Below, piece by piece: positions 1 to 8,264 of a DNA stretch of 40,820 nt. The position numbers were made by a program, and so were the translations under genes. Source of the stretch: Bacillota bacterium (GTDB lineage Bacteria > Bacillota > Sulfobacillia > RBS10-35 > JAJYVN01); assembly GCA_021791815.1 (NCBI GenBank), contig JAJYVV010000016.1:1-40820 (forward strand), given 5' to 3'. The notes under the pieces are model-generated. The model did no database searches. It worked only from the letters and a program-made list of their open reading frames with translations, and was not told the DNA's origin. The first letter of the stretch is position 1. Each line of letters opens with the position of its first letter.

Positions 1-1761
1 CGTCACCCGGAGGGCGCCCTCCGGCAGCGCCGCCTCCCGCACCTGGCGCGGCAGGAGGTAGCGCCGGGCGATCGCGAGCTTCTCGGCCTCCCCGTATCCC
101 TGCAGGTGCAGGACCTCCAGCCGGTCGTGCAGGGGTCGCGGCAGGGGCCCGAGGTGGTTGGCCGTGCAGATGAACAGCACTTCCGACAGGTCGAAGGGCA
201 CCTCGAGGTAGTGGTCGGTGAAGGCGGCGTTCTGCTCGCCGTCCAGGACCTCCAGGAGGGCCGCCGCCGGGTCCCCGCGGTAGTCGGCCGACATCTTGTC
301 GATCTCGTCCAGGAGCAGCACGGGGTTGCGCACCCCGGCCTGGCGCATGGCGGTGATGATCCGCCCCGGGAGGGCGCCCACGTAGGTCCGCCGGTGCCCG
401 CGGACCTCGGCCTCGTCGCGCACGCCGCCCAGGGAGATGCGGGCGAAGGGCCGCCCGAGGGCCCGCGCCACCGAGCGCGCGAGGGATGTCTTGCCGCACC
501 CCGGGGGCCCCACGAGGCAGAGGATGGGCCCGCGGGCCGGTCCGCCCGCCTCGCGCCGGGTCTGCAGCAGGCGCAGCGCCAGGTATTCCAGGATGCGCTC
601 CTTGACCGGGATCAGCCCGTGGTGGTCCTCCTCGAGGACGCGCTCGGCCTCCGCCAGGTCGAGCCGCTCCTCCGCCCGCGCCGTCCAGGGCAGCGCGGCG
701 AGCCACTCCAGGTATGTGCGGGCGACGACGGCCTCGGCGGCCATCGGGGGCATCTTCTCCAGGCGCTGCAGCTCCCGCTCGGCGCGCTCGCCGACCGGCG
801 CGGGCAGGCCCGTGGCGGCGATCCGCGCGCGCAGGTCCGCCGCGTCGCCGTGAGCCGCTTCCGGGGCCGCGCCCTCGCCGAGTTCCTTCTGGATGGCCTT
901 CAGCTGCTCGCGGAGGTAGTACTCGCGCTGGGCGCGCTCCATCTGCCGCCGCGCGCGGGAGGCGACGTCGCGCTCGACCTCGCTCTCCTCCACCTCCCGC
1001 AGCAACAGGCGGTGGAGGCGGGCGAGGCGCTCGCGGACGGAGACCGCCTCGAGGATCGCCTGCCGGTCCTCGGGCCGCTGGAGGGCCCGGGCGGCGATGG
1101 CGTCGCAGAGGCGGCCCGGCTCGTCGACCCCGGGCAGCGGGGCGTCCCCGCCGACCCGGTCCTTGCCGCCAGCCGCACGGAGGCGCTCGAAGCGGCGCAT
1201 GACCGCGGCGGCCCGGGCGGAGATCTCGGGCTCGAGCGTCGACTCCGCCTCGTCGTCGACCAGGACCTCCGCCGTGGCATACAGGCAGCCGTCGGCCATG
1301 GCGCCGTCCGCGCCGGGCGCCGGCCCGCCCACCGCGAGCGCCCGGAGCCGCACGCGGCCCAGTCCCTCGGCCACGATGCGCACCACGGCGCCGTCCTCGG
1401 TCCGCACGTCGCGCAGGATGGCGATGCTGCCCACGGCGTGCAGATCGTCGGGCCCGGGGTCGTCGCAGCGCGGGTCGCGCTGCGCGCAGAACAGGAGCCG
1501 GTGGTCGTCCGCGACCGCGGCGGCCACGGCGCGCAGGGACCCGGGCCGGCCGATCTGCAGGGGCACGCGCACCCCGGGGAACACCGCCAGCCCGCGCAGG
1601 GGCAGGACGGGCAGCCGCCGGAAGGCGGGGAGGCCGGGCGCCGGCGCGGCCGGCACGAGCGCGGTGAGGGGCGGCGCGGCCATGGGGCCCTGGGCCGGGA
1701 CCTCCTCGGCCGGGCTGGGATCCGATCGGCGCTCCCGCTTCCCCCGCCCCGTCGTCGCCAC
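1..1761 (-). CDS. lon: ATP-dependent protease Lon (LonA), 3' end outside window
   Basis: Cytoplasmic AAA+ serine protease that degrades misfolded and regulatory proteins. The visible 587 residues hold the N-terminal substrate-binding LAN domain ([15 protein letters not shown] near residue 50), the central helical region ([18 protein letters not shown]) and the AAA+ module, with Walker [10 protein letters not shown] near residue 418 and Walker [10 protein letters not shown]. The C-terminal protease domain with the Ser-Lys dyad lies beyond position 1, so about 200 residues are missing. I chose the GTG at 1761 because GGGAGG lies 8-9 nt upstream; an ATG at 1683 is in frame but its GAGGAGG is 16 nt away. 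A strong inverted repeat (1791-1833) separates it from the upstream cassette. In related genomes lonA usually follows lonB directly; here six other genes lie between. Confidence 0.95.
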   Translation of the reverse strand, partial: MATTGRGKRERRSDPSPAEEVPAQGPMAAPPLTALVPAAPAPGLPAFRRLPVLPLRGLAVFPGVRVPLQIGRPGSLRAVAAAVADDHRLLFCAQRDPRCDDPGPDDLHAVGSIAILRDVRTEDGAVVRIVAEGLGRVRLRALAVGGPAPGADGAMADGCLYATAEVLVDDEAESTLEPEISARAAAVMRRFERLRAAGGKDRVGGDAPLPGVDEPGRLCDAIAARALQRPEDRQAILEAVSVRERLARLHRLLLREVEESEVERDVASRARRQMERAQREYYLREQLKAIQKELGEGAAPEAAHGDAADLRARIAATGLPAPVGERAERELQRLEKMPPMAAEAVVARTYLEWLAALPWTARAEERLDLAEAERVLEEDHHGLIPVKERILEYLALRLLQTRREAGGPARGPILCLVGPPGCGKTSLARSVARALGRPFARISLGGVRDEAEVRGHRRTYVGALPGRIITAMRQAGVRNPVLLLDEIDKMSADYRGDPAAALLEVLDGEQNAAFTDHYLEVPFDLSEVLFICTANHLGPLPRPLHDRLEVLHLQGYGEAEKLAIARRYLLPRQVREAALPEGALRVT

Positions 1762-1790
1762 CTGGCCACCCTCCCGCCCGCCCCGTGCCC

Positions 1791-1833
1791 CGCGGACCGC
1801 GCAGCGCCCTGGAGACGGGCGCCGCGGTCCGCG
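1791..1833 (-). terminator. Hairpin between MaoC gene and lon
   Basis: Ten-base arms CGCGGACCGC (1791-1800) and GCGGTCCGCG (1824-1833) enclose a nested stem GCGCCC/GGGCGC (1804-1809/1817-1822). It lies 138 nt downstream of the MaoC stop and 30 nt upstream of the lon start, so it may end the cassette transcript. There is no T-tract, so Rho-independent activity is uncertain; a lon leader structure is the alternative. Confidence 0.45.
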
Positions 1834-1970
1834 CAGCCGGTCCGGCGGGTCCGCGGCACGCCGCGCCATCGGCACACAGCGCCCGTTGTCGATGGCGGTC
1901 GAACTTCTGGCGCCCCCGGCGGATCCCCTGCCGCGCGGCGGCCGCCGGGCCCTGGCACCTGTTGCCGCCC

Positions 1971-2417
1971 CTACGGCCGCCGCGCCGCCACCAGGCTCAG
2001 GGCGCGGAAGGTGAGGACGGCCTCGCCGCGCTGGTTGCGCACGGTGAAGCGGAGCACCACCCGGCCACGGCCGCGGCGGGGCGCGGCCGAGCGTTCCGCC
2101 ACCTCCACCTCGGCGCGGATGGTGTCGCCGGGGCGCACGGGGGCCGTCCAGCGCAGCTCGTCGATGCCGATGCCGCCCGCGCTGCCGGCCCCGAAGGCGC
2201 CGGTGCGGATCCACAGCGCCCAGGCCAGGGCGACGGTGTGGAACCCCGAGGCGATGATCCCGCCGAACGGACCTTCGCGGGCCCATTCGGCGTCCAGGTG
2301 CAGCGCCTGGGGGTCGAAGGCCTGGGCGAAGCCGCAGATCTCGGCCTCGGTCAGCGTCCGCCCGGGGGTGGTCCAGCGGAGCCCGGGCTCCAGGTCCTCG
2401 AAGTCCAGGGCCGGCAC
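1971..2417 (-). CDS. MaoC-like acyl dehydratase/hydratase 1
   Basis: Single hot-dog-fold MaoC dehydratase of about 148 residues, predicted to add or remove water on an acyl-CoA thioester. The catalytic Asp-x4-His pair is intact (DPQALH, D35 and H40), followed by the usual [13 protein letters not shown] segment. It is the last gene of a minus-strand cassette, 11 nt after the acyl-CoA dehydrogenase. Start choice is awkward: the GTG at 2417 directly abuts GGCGGGGAG with no spacer, whereas a CTG at 2408 lies 8 nt after GGGGAGG and would give a protein starting at [10 protein letters not shown] list the GTG but the CTG is a serious alternative. In context it may dehydrate a ring hydroxyl during cyclohexanecarboxyl-CoA formation (inference). 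Confidence 0.85.
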   Translation of the reverse strand: MPALDFEDLEPGLRWTTPGRTLTEAEICGFAQAFDPQALHLDAEWAREGPFGGIIASGFHTVALAWALWIRTGAFGAGSAGGIGIDELRWTAPVRPGDTIRAEVEVAERSAAPRRGRGRVVLRFTVRNQRGEAVLTFRALSLVAARRP

Positions 2418-2428
2418 CTCCCCGCCGG

Positions 2429-3577
2429 CTACCGCTGCGCCAGGAGCCCGCGGGCGATGGTCGTCTTCTGGATTTCCGCGGTCCCCTCTTCGAAGCGCTG
2501 CGCCCGGGCGTCGCGGTAGATGCGCTCGATCTCCTGGTCCTTGAAGTAGCCGGCGCCGCCGAAGACCTGCAGGGCGCGGTCGGTGACCCGCTGCAGGGCC
2601 TCCAGGGCGAAGAGCTTGGCCATGGCCGACTCCGACACCGCCAGGCGGGTGTCCTCCCAGCGGCGCGCCGCCCACAGGACGAGCTGCCGGGCGGCCTCCA
2701 GGTCGGTCGCGGCCTCGGCCAGGTGCGTCTGGATCATCTGGCGCTCGCCGATGGGCCGGCCGAACGTGACCCGGGCGCGCGCCCGCTCGACGGCGAGCTC
2801 CAGGGCGCGGCGGCCCAGCCCGACGCAGGTCATGCCCACGCTGATGCGGCTGGGATAGAGGAAGCCCGCCAGGGCCACCTCCAGCCCCTGGCCCTCCGCG
2901 CCGATGCGGTGGGACGCCGGGACGCGGCAGCCGTCGAACTCCAGCCGGGCATGATCCGAACCGCGCAGGCCCATGGATTCGGGCATCGGCGTGGCGGCGA
3001 GCCCCGGCGCGCCGCGGGGCACGAGCAGCGCGAGCGTCCCCTCGCCCCCGGCGCTGCCGGCGAGGCGGCACACGACCAGGGCGTAGTCCGCCACCGTGCC
3101 GAAGGTGATGAGGTGCTTCCGGCCCCGCAGGACGTAGCCGTCGCCGTCGCGGACCGCCTCGGTGCGGATGTCCGCGCCGGTGCCGGCGTCCGGTTCGGTG
3201 AGCGCGAAGGCCACGGAGATCTCGCCCGCGACCAGCGGCCGGACGAAGCGCTCCACCTGCTCGGGACTGCCGTACTGCAGCAGCGGCCGCCAGACGCCGT
3301 TCTGCACGTGGACGATCATGCGCAGGGCGCCGTGGCCGGTCGAGAACTCCTCCAGCAGCGGCAGGTACTCCGGCAGGGACAGGCCGCGCCCGCCCACCGC
3401 GCTGGGCGCGCGCAGGCGGAGGTAGCCGCGGCGCGCGAGCTCCCGCCAGATGCGCGGCGGTACCGCGCCGTCCCGCTCCACTTCCTGGCCCCACTGGCGC
3501 CACGGGCCTTGGGCGAACTCCCGGACCTCGGCCAGGAGCGCCGCGGGCGCTCCGCTCTCCGGCTCCGTGCCGCTCAC
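2429..3577 (-). CDS. Acyl-CoA dehydrogenase
   Basis: FAD-dependent acyl-CoA dehydrogenase of 382 residues with normal family length and domain order: N-terminal helices, middle beta domain ([16 protein letters not shown], the FAD-contacting segment) and C-terminal helices. The catalytic base is visible as Glu364 in FEEGTAEIQ, and the FAD-dimer segment FGGAGYFKD is present. Start GTG 3577 follows GGGAGGGG at 6 nt and overlaps the stop of the upstream fusion gene (GTGA), so the two are translationally coupled. In cyclohexanecarboxyl-CoA cassettes of Streptomyces an acyl-CoA dehydrogenase homologue is also present; its role there is not settled as far as I recall. Here it could act on ring-unsaturated CoA esters (inference). 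A plain fatty-acid or branched-chain substrate cannot be excluded. Confidence 0.93.
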   Translation of the reverse strand: MSGTEPESGAPAALLAEVREFAQGPWRQWGQEVERDGAVPPRIWRELARRGYLRLRAPSAVGGRGLSLPEYLPLLEEFSTGHGALRMIVHVQNGVWRPLLQYGSPEQVERFVRPLVAGEISVAFALTEPDAGTGADIRTEAVRDGDGYVLRGRKHLITFGTVADYALVVCRLAGSAGGEGTLALLVPRGAPGLAATPMPESMGLRGSDHARLEFDGCRVPASHRIGAEGQGLEVALAGFLYPSRISVGMTCVGLGRRALELAVERARARVTFGRPIGERQMIQTHLAEAATDLEAARQLVLWAARRWEDTRLAVSESAMAKLFALEALQRVTDRALQVFGGAGYFKDQEIERIYRDARAQRFEEGTAEIQKTTIARGLLAQR

Positions 3578-6500
3578 CGCGTGCCCCTCCCGCTCCCACC
3601 GGCGGCGCCCGCCGCGGATCCACCGCCGGCGGGGCCGGCGGTCTCGTCCGCCAAACGGGCCGCGACCATCTGCCGCAGCACATACTTCTGGATCTTGCCG
3701 CTCGCCGTCCGCGGCATGGCCTCGAGGACCTCGACGCGCTCCGGCCAATACTGCTTCGCCATCCGGGCGGCCCCGAGGTGGGCGCGCACATCGTCCAGCG
3801 TCAGGGTGCCGCCGTCCCGCAGGACGACGCAGGCGCAGGCGCGCTCCCCGAGCCGGGGATCGGGCATCCCGACCACCGCCACCTCGGCCACCGACGGGTG
3901 CGCATACAGGAGCTGCTCGATCTCCGCGACCGGCACCTTTTCCCCGCCCCGGTTGATCACGTCCTTGGTGCGGCCCGTGATGCGCATGCAGCCGTCGGCG
4001 TCGATGGTGGCCAGGTCCCCCGTGTCGAACCAGCGGTCGCCGGCGAACGCGTTCGCATACCAGTCCGGGTGCCCGAGGTAGCCCACGAACATCGCGGGCG
4101 TGCGCACGAGGAACCGCCCCTCGACGCCCGGCGGCTGGTCGCGCCCGTCGGCGCCCACCACACGCATCTCCTGCGGCGGCAGGACGCGCCCGTCCGTCTG
4201 CCAGAGGCGCTCCGGATCGTCGCCGGGGGCGCCGCCCGCCACCAGGCCGCTCTCCGTCGTGCCCCACCCGCCCATGACCTCGCAGCGCAGTGCGCCGCGG
4301 GCCATGCGGGCCAGAAGGCGCGGGACCGGGGCGCCCGTGGCCACGAAGATGCGCAGACCGGCGGGGGGACGCTTCCGGCGCCGGGCGGCGTCGGCCAGAT
4401 CGCTGAGGAAGGGCGTCGCCGCCTGCACGAAGGCGACCCGCCAGGCATCCATCACGCCGAGGGCCTTCTCGGCGTCCCACACGTCCTGGTAGACGGCCGT
4501 GGCGCCCAGCGCGACCGCGAGCCACATCCCGTAGAGGAAGCCGGTCTGGTGGCTGGCGGGCGACGGGATGAAGACCGTGCTGCGGTCGGTCAGGCGGTAA
4601 TGCCGCATGTGCATGTGCAGGGCCGCGAGGAGCGTGTTGTGCGTGTGCAGCACGCCCTTCGGCTCCCCGGACGTGCCCGACGTGTACAGGAGTTGGACCA
4701 CCGCGTCGGGATGGGGCCGCGCCGCCGCGAGCAGCGCGGGAGCGGGCGGCTCCCGCAGCAGGTCCGCGAACGCCTCGTCGCCGGAATCCCGCCCTCCGTC
4801 GGGGCGCACGACGACGGTGCGTTCAAGGCCCGGCAGTTCGCCGCGCAGGCCGGCCGCCATGCGGGCGTGGTCGTGGCCCCGGAAGCGGCCCGGGACGAAG
4901 AGGAAGCGGCTGCCGCTCTGGGCCAGCATGAACAGCAGCTCGCGCTCCCGGAAGATGGGCATGAGCGGGCAGGAAACGGCCCCGCAGCGGACGAGCGCCA
5001 GCTGGAGCACCGTGAACTCCCACCAGTTCGGCAGCTGGAACGCGACGCACTGTCCCGCCCGCAGGCCCCGGCGGAGCAGGGCGGTGGCGACCCGGTCCAC
5101 GGCGTCCCGGAGCTCGGCGTACGTGAGCACCCGGGCGTCGGGCAAGCTCGGGTCCACGACGGCCGGCCGCTCGGGGGTCCACGCGGCGGCGTCGTCGAGC
5201 GCGTCGGTGATCAGCCGGTCCGGCCACAGCCCCGCGGCCCGCTGCGCGCCGAGCCAGCGGGCGGGCATCATGGAGCGCAGCTCGGGCGCCTGCGGGGCCG
5301 TCGGCGTGGTCCCCCATGGTCCGCGCCCGCCTTCGTCCCCGGCCTCCTGCACGGACAGCCGCAGGCCGAGCGAGGCCATGTCCTCGAGGAACTCCGGGTA
5401 CGAGATGTGGTAGGCCTGCGGGTAGGAGAGGACCGTGCGCCCGCCGTCCGTGAGGCACCCGGCCACGGCGAGCGCCATGAGGACCCGGTGGTCGTTGAGG
5501 GACGACAATTCGGCGGCGCGCAGCGGGCGGGCGCCGTGGATCACGAGCCGGTCCGGACCCTCCTCGTCGATGCGCACCCCCATGCGCCGCAGCTGCAGCA
5601 TGGCCGCCACCCGGTCGGATTCCTTGAGGCGCGCGTGGCCCACGTGGTCGAGCACCGTGCGCCCCGAGGCCACCGCGCCCAGCACGGCCAGGGCGGGCAC
5701 GAGGTCCGGCACGTCGGCGCAGTCCACCCGCACGCCGCGGGGCTCGCCGTTCGAGGTCACGCGCAGCGCCGGGCCGCGCGGGCCGTCGCTCCAGCTCAGG
5801 GTGGCGCCCGCCTCGGCGAGCACCCCGAGGATGCGGGATTCCGGATGGTCCGGCTCGGGGACGACGCCGTGAAAGGTCACGTCGGACGGCAGCGCGGCCG
5901 CCGCCACGAGCGGGAACGCCGCGGACGACAGGTCGGCCGGGAGCCGGAAGGCGGCCGGGCGGTAGTGCTGGCCGGCCTCCACGCGCAGGCGGCGGAACTC
6001 GGCGTCGCGTTCGACGTGCACGCCCCAGGCCGCCATCATGCGGATGGTCAGGTCCAGGTACGGGCGCTCGTTGATCGTCCCGCCGACCGCGATCTCGGTG
6101 CCGCCGGAGGTGAAGGGAGCGAGCAGCAGCAGCCCGGAGATCCATTGGGACAGGGTCCCCGGGATCTCCACCCGCCCGCCGGCCGGGCGCCCCGGATGCA
6201 CGGTGACGGGCAGCCCGCGCCCGCTGGATTCCAGCCGGACGCCCATGGCGCGCAGGCCGTCGAGCAGCGGGCCGATGGGGCGCCGCCGCAGGGCCTGCTG
6301 CCCGTCGAAGACCAGGGCCGGTCCCACCGAGCGGCAGCCCAGCCCGAGGAGGAACTGCAGGGTGCTGCCGCTGCTGCCCACGGTGATGCGCTCGTCCGCC
6401 GGGCGGTACGGGCCGCCCCAGACGCGGTAGCCGCCCGGTTCGCGCGCGATCCGGGTGCCGAGCCGCCGGAGGGCGGCGAGCGTCATGCGGACGTGCAGCG

Positions 6501-6645
6501 CGCCGCTGCGCCCGGCGACGGTCGAGCAGCCCTCGGCGAGCGATCCCAGGATCAGCGCGCGGTGGGCGTGGTACTTTGAAGCGGGCACATCGATCTCGCC
6601 CGTGAGCACCTGCCGCGGTCCCGGCTCGGCGATCAGGCAGCGCAT
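3574..6645 (-). CDS. Fusion: EPSP-synthase-like domain + acyl-CoA ligase
   Basis: One uninterrupted 1023-residue frame. Residues 1-430 have the EPSP synthase fold signature (PASKYHAHR at 21-29, RRRPIGPLLDGLR, TLSQWISG, ADVPDLVPAL, LKESDR, LNDHR). Residues about 460-1023 are an ANL-family acyl-CoA ligase: P-loop YTSGTSGEPKG (654-664), GGWGTTESG, WFDTGDLATID, GRTKDVINRGGEK and the A10 lysine K984 in ASGKIQKY. The segment PNWWEF...PLMPIFRERE resembles cyclohexanecarboxylate-CoA ligases. A Gly/Pro-rich linker (about 433-458) joins them. ATG 6645 follows a G-rich RBS; the internal Met-Met at 459-460 has no convincing RBS. Compared by eye with E. coli AroA, K22, R27, G96, Q171, D313, K340, E341, R344 and R386 are kept, but S23 is Tyr, R124 is Ala, S169 is Leu and K411 is Ile. 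It is therefore unlikely to be a housekeeping AroA. Confidence 0.88.
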   Translation of the reverse strand: MRCLIAEPGPRQVLTGEIDVPASKYHAHRALILGSLAEGCSTVAGRSGALHVRMTLAALRRLGTRIAREPGGYRVWGGPYRPADERITVGSSGSTLQFLLGLGCRSVGPALVFDGQQALRRRPIGPLLDGLRAMGVRLESSGRGLPVTVHPGRPAGGRVEIPGTLSQWISGLLLLAPFTSGGTEIAVGGTINERPYLDLTIRMMAAWGVHVERDAEFRRLRVEAGQHYRPAAFRLPADLSSAAFPLVAAAALPSDVTFHGVVPEPDHPESRILGVLAEAGATLSWSDGPRGPALRVTSNGEPRGVRVDCADVPDLVPALAVLGAVASGRTVLDHVGHARLKESDRVAAMLQLRRMGVRIDEEGPDRLVIHGARPLRAAELSSLNDHRVLMALAVAGCLTDGGRTVLSYPQAYHISYPEFLEDMASLGLRLSVQEAGDEGGRGPWGTTPTAPQAPELRSMMPARWLGAQRAAGLWPDRLITDALDDAAAWTPERPAVVDPSLPDARVLTYAELRDAVDRVATALLRRGLRAGQCVAFQLPNWWEFTVLQLALVRCGAVSCPLMPIFRERELLFMLAQSGSRFLFVPGRFRGHDHARMAAGLRGELPGLERTVVVRPDGGRDSGDEAFADLLREPPAPALLAAARPHPDAVVQLLYTSGTSGEPKGVLHTHNTLLAALHMHMRHYRLTDRSTVFIPSPASHQTGFLYGMWLAVALGATAVYQDVWDAEKALGVMDAWRVAFVQAATPFLSDLADAARRRKRPPAGLRIFVATGAPVPRLLARMARGALRCEVMGGWGTTESGLVAGGAPGDDPERLWQTDGRVLPPQEMRVVGADGRDQPPGVEGRFLVRTPAMFVGYLGHPDWYANAFAGDRWFDTGDLATIDADGCMRITGRTKDVINRGGEKVPVAEIEQLLYAHPSVAEVAVVGMPDPRLGERACACVVLRDGGTLTLDDVRAHLGAARMAKQYWPERVEVLEAMPRTASGKIQKYVLRQMVAARLADETAGPAGGGSAAGAAGGSGRGTR

Positions 6646-6715
6646 CGGCCCACCCCCCCGTCCGGCGGGGCCCTGTCCGGTTCGGCCGAGCACCCGGGCC
6701 GGTGTCGAGCCCGCG

Positions 6716-6733
6716 GCCGTCCCATGGGACGGC
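6716..6733. promoter_or_regulatory. Perfect 18-bp palindrome upstream of the fusion gene
   Basis: GCCGTCCCATGGGACGGC is perfectly self-complementary and lies 71 nt upstream of the fusion-gene ATG, inside the 246-nt gap after the second MaoC gene. Its position fits an operator or a small stem. No promoter hexamers are obvious beside it, and no regulator gene is in the cassette. Confidence 0.35.
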
Positions 6734-6891
6734 AGACCGGCCGGGGCAGCGCGGGCACCCGGCGCCGCACCCCGGAGCCCAATGCCAGCGGATCGCGGAG
6801 AGTTTGGCCGCGGCCGCCGGGGCTCCTGCGGCGCCTCGCGCGGCTCGCCCGACCGCATGCGCGTCGGCGGGGCCGGGCCGCGGACGACAGC

Positions 6892-7344
6892 CTACGCCGG
6901 CCGGCGGCGGACCATGACGACCTGGCGGCCGCTCTGCACCACCCTGCCGTCCTGGTTGCGGTACGCGCAGGCGAAGGTCACGATGCCGCGGTCCGGCTGG
7001 GAGCGGCTCGGGCGCGCCTCCGCCACGCGGAACTCGACGGCCAGGGTGTCCCCGAAGAACACGGGGGCCTCGAACCTCCACTCCTCCACGCCGAGAAGCG
7101 CCACGGCCGTGCCCTCCAGAATCCCCAGGCGCAGCATGAGGGCGTGCCCCACGCCGAGGCAGAGCAGGCCGTGGGCCACGCGGCGGCCGTACGCGCCGCG
7201 CTCGCGGGCCCACGTCTCGCTGGTGTGGATTTCGTTCATGTCGCCGCTGAGGGCGGCGAACATCACCACGTCCGTCTCGGTGATGGTCCGGCTCGGGGAC
7301 GAAAAGGCCGTTCCCGGCGTGAAATCCTCGAAATAGAGCCCCAT
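6892..7344 (-). CDS. MaoC-like acyl dehydratase/hydratase 2
   Basis: A second single-domain MaoC dehydratase of 150 residues, clearly different from the one at 1971-2417 but sharing the pattern YFEDFTPGTAF and the catalytic Asp35-x4-His40 pair (GDMNEIH). The segment RVAHGLLCLGVGHALM is the usual hydratase helix. ATG 7344 has GGGAGGTG about 8 nt upstream. It is the first gene of the minus-strand cassette and is divergent from the enoyl reductase at 7479, with 134 nt between their starts. Two paralogous dehydratases in one cassette would fit a route that removes several hydroxyls from one ring (inference). Confidence 0.9.
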   Translation of the reverse strand: MGLYFEDFTPGTAFSSPSRTITETDVVMFAALSGDMNEIHTSETWARERGAYGRRVAHGLLCLGVGHALMLRLGILEGTAVALLGVEEWRFEAPVFFGDTLAVEFRVAEARPSRSQPDRGIVTFACAYRNQDGRVVQSGRQVVMVRRRPA

Positions 7345-7404
7345 GGCGGAACCCACCTCCCGCGCCGGCGCGCCCGCGGCTTTCGCGGGGGCCGGGCCCG
7401 TCCC

Positions 7405-7438
7405 TTCCGGAGCAGGGCTCCGCCCGGGGGGTCCGGAA
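7405..7438. promoter_or_regulatory. Inverted repeat in the divergent control region
   Basis: TTCCGGA (7405-7411) and TCCGGAA (7432-7438) form a 7-bp inverted repeat in the 134-nt region between the divergent MaoC and enoyl reductase genes. It could be an operator shared by both transcripts. No clear -35/-10 pair could be assigned here. Confidence 0.3.
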
Positions 7439-7478
7439 TCGTGCAGGGCGGAGCGGGCCACGGGGAGGTTCGGCAGCC

Positions 7479-8264
7479 GTGCGGTTCCAGGACAAGATCG
7501 CGCTCGTCACGGGCAGTTCCCGCGGCATCGGCCGGGCGCTGGCCCTGACGCTCGGGCACGAGGGCGCGACGGTGGTCGTGCACTACCGGCAGAACGCCGA
7601 GGCCGCGGAGCGCACCGTGCGGGATGTGGAGGCCGCCGGCGGCCGGGCGTGGCCCTGCGCGGCGGACGTGGAGGATCTGGACGCGCTGGGCCGGCTCTTC
7701 GACGCGATCGGGGAGCGCCACGGGCGGCTGGACCTCTTCGTCTCCAACGCGGCCGCCACGGCGTTCCGCCCGGCCATGGAACTGCGACCGCACCACCTGG
7801 AGCGGACGTTCAACATGAACGTCCGCGCGTTCGTGGTCGGCGCCCAGCGCGCGGCGGCGCTGATGCCGCCCGGCGGGCGCATCCTCGCCGTTTCCAGCTA
7901 CGGGAGCGTGCGGGCCTTTCCGCAGTACGCCAACCTCGGCGCGAGCAAGGCCGCGATCGAGGCGTGGGTCCGGTTCTTCGCCGAGGAGCTGGCGCCCCGC
8001 GACATCAACGTCAATGCGCTGAACGCCGGGGTCGTGGACACGGATTCCGCCGAATTCTTCTACGGTCGCCCCGGGATGCCCCCGCTGGAGACGGTCGTGG
8101 CCCGGATCCCGAAGCGGCGGATGGCCCGGCCGGAGGAGGTCGCGCGCGCCGCGGCCTTCCTCCTGTCCGAGGACGCCTCGTACGTGACCGGCACCGTGCT
8201 GATGGTCGACGGCGGACTGACGCTCGTGGCCCCGCCGTTCCGCGGCGAGGCGCCCCAGGCCTAG
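7479..8264 (+). CDS. FabL-like SDR enoyl reductase (candidate ChcA role)
   Basis: Short-chain dehydrogenase of 261 residues. The NAD(P)-binding motif is TGSSRGIG (11-18) and the NAA motif is at 90-92. Instead of the ketoreductase YxxxK it has Tyr150-x6-Lys157, the spacing of enoyl-ACP reductases FabI/FabL; Tyr and Lys fall at almost the same positions as in Bacillus FabL. The C-terminus ends with the family's TVLMVDGG. GTG 7479 has GGGGAGG 10 nt upstream. It is divergent from the cassette at 1971-7344. In Streptomyces the SDR ChcA reduces 1-cyclohexenylcarbonyl-CoA, so this protein is the obvious candidate for ring double-bond reduction; a housekeeping FabL role in fatty-acid elongation is the main alternative. 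Its stop is immediately followed by the convergent lonB stop. Confidence 0.88.
   Translation: MRFQDKIALVTGSSRGIGRALALTLGHEGATVVVHYRQNAEAAERTVRDVEAAGGRAWPCAADVEDLDALGRLFDAIGERHGRLDLFVSNAAATAFRPAMELRPHHLERTFNMNVRAFVVGAQRAAALMPPGGRILAVSSYGSVRAFPQYANLGASKAAIEAWVRFFAEELAPRDINVNALNAGVVDTDSAEFFYGRPGMPPLETVVARIPKRRMARPEEVARAAAFLLSEDASYVTGTVLMVDGGLTLVAPPFRGEAPQA

Noticed and set aside
106-2544. 812-codon plus-strand frame opposite lon and the MaoC gene
   Set aside because: It is a GC-rich shadow frame with Arg/Gly/Pro-dominated composition and no family motifs; the minus-strand genes explain the region.
5268-5273. Separate start for the CoA ligase at the internal Met-Met
   Set aside because: No Shine-Dalgarno sequence precedes it and the frame is continuous with the EPSP-like part, so one fused gene is the simpler reading.
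3778-6579. 933-codon plus-strand frame opposite the fusion gene
   Set aside because: Antisense shadow with low-complexity composition; no RBS and no recognisable domain.
3574-6645. Housekeeping aroA of the shikimate pathway
   Set aside because: PEP-binding Arg and Lys and two shikimate-site Ser are replaced, and the neighbours are acyl-CoA enzymes rather than aro genes.
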